From NCBI RefSeq assembly GCF_000400505.1, contig NZ_CM001857.1, positions 3,127,836 through 3,191,835 of the forward strand: 64,000 nt of DNA, read 5' to 3'. The stretch comes from Musicola paradisiaca NCPPB 2511 (GTDB lineage Bacteria; Pseudomonadota; Gammaproteobacteria; Enterobacterales; Enterobacteriaceae). Below the pieces are notes generated by a model. It ran no database searches and was not told where the DNA came from. It saw only the letters and a list, made by a program, of their open reading frames with translations. The translations under genes were made by a program, and so were the position numbers. Below are positions 63,302 to 64,000 of the stretch, in pieces. Within the stretch, counting starts at the first letter, position 1. Each line of letters starts with the position of its first letter.

Positions 63302-64000
63302 ATGCATCCGATGCTTAACATCGCCATTCGCGCTGCGCGCAAAGGCGGTAACCTGATAGCTAAAAATTACGAAACGCCTGACGCCATCGAGGCCAGCCAG
63401 AAGGGCAGTAATGATTTTGTCACCAACGTCGATCGCGATGCAGAGCGCTTGATCATTGACGTCATCCGAAAAGCCTACCCTCAGCACACCATCATCGGTG
63501 AAGAATGTGGCGAACTGGCCGGAGAAGATCAGGATGTTCAATGGGTTATTGATCCACTGGATGGCACCACCAACTTTATCAAACGTCTTCCACATTTCGC
63601 GGTTTCCATCGCTGTGCGCGTCAAGGGCCGCACTGAAGTGGCTGTTGTTTACGATCCCATGCGCAATGAATTGTTCAGCGCCGCTCGCGGTCAGGGCGCC
63701 CAACTGAATGGTTATCGTCTGCGTGGCGGCAATGCCCGTGATCTAGACGGCACCGTACTTGCGACTGGTTTTCCTTTCAAACAGAAGCAGCACTCCCCCA
63801 CCTATTTTCGCATGATGGAAGTCCTCTTCGCCCAATGCGCCGATTTCCGCCGCACCGGCTCCGCCGCGCTTGATCTGGCCTACGTCGCAGCCGGCCGGGT
63901 GGATGGTTTTTTTGAAATCGGCCTCAAACCCTGGGATTTCGCTGGCGGCGAACTGCTGGTGCGCGAAGCCGGCGGCATGGTGACTGACTTCATCGGCGGC
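63302..64000 (+). CDS. suhB: Inositol-1-monophosphatase / Nus factor SuhB (truncated by window end)
   Basis: Mg2+-dependent inositol monophosphatase fold that in E. coli also joins the rRNA antitermination complex. Metal-site motifs: DFVTNVDRDAERLI, GEECGE, WVIDPLDGTTNFI and KPWDFAGGELLVREAGG. The 233 visible codons carry everything but the last roughly 34 residues. Start ATG 63302 (MHPMLNIAIRAARKGG as in E. coli). Confidence 0.97.
   Translation, partial: MHPMLNIAIRAARKGGNLIAKNYETPDAIEASQKGSNDFVTNVDRDAERLIIDVIRKAYPQHTIIGEECGELAGEDQDVQWVIDPLDGTTNFIKRLPHFAVSIAVRVKGRTEVAVVYDPMRNELFSAARGQGAQLNGYRLRGGNARDLDGTVLATGFPFKQKQHSPTYFRMMEVLFAQCADFRRTGSAALDLAYVAAGRVDGFFEIGLKPWDFAGGELLVREAGGMVTDFIGG

Overview
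The window is chromosomal DNA of an enterobacterium, most likely a soft-rot Pectobacteriaceae of the Dickeya type. This rests on the E. coli-like backbone order, on proteins that read as diverged E. coli homologues, and on extra genes such as a protealysin-type M4 protease and PilW between rodZ and rlmN. The genus is inferred, not proved.

Layout. 1-323 is the 3' end of an IS481-type transposase next to a long palindrome. 453-3312 is sxy/tfoX, SOS-controlled sulA and ompA. 3339-5958 holds a small orphan frame, an aldo/keto reductase and nupC. 6165-17226 is the six-gene operon mdtABCD-baeSR (two RND pumps with adaptor, an MFS pump, and the BaeSR envelope-stress system). 17345-19957 has a glutathionyl-hydroquinone reductase and trhP (yegQ), followed by the sRNA CyaR under a class II CRP site. 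psiE follows, with a combined Pho-box/CRP region, then thiMD behind a TPP riboswitch.

22852-36569 is accessory DNA. It contains VOC, DUF2891, DinB-like, SDR, START and DUF3750 proteins; a YciI/azoreductase/hydrolase cluster divergent from a GlxA-type AraC regulator; and a compact four-gene signalling operon (FIST sensor, soluble histidine kinase, receiver-HDOD, receiver plus an HD-GYP-like domain that has lost its metal-binding residues). The last is the most interesting system here and may be a NosP-like, nitric-oxide-responsive relay.

36776-64000 returns to conserved core: guaBA, xseA, an M4 protease, yfgJ, der, bamB, yfgM, hisS, ispG, rodZ, pilW, rlmN, ndk, sseA, sseB, pepB, the full isc operon (iscRSUA-hscBA-fdx-iscX) behind tandem IscR-like sites, trmJ, and the start of suhB with a boxA-like leader.

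Three genes (guaB, the SDR and the alpha/beta hydrolase) are each broken by one nucleotide exactly inside a homopolymer run. Because guaB is a core gene, base-calling error is the leading explanation; real mutation, or programmed slippage at the A tracts, remains possible.
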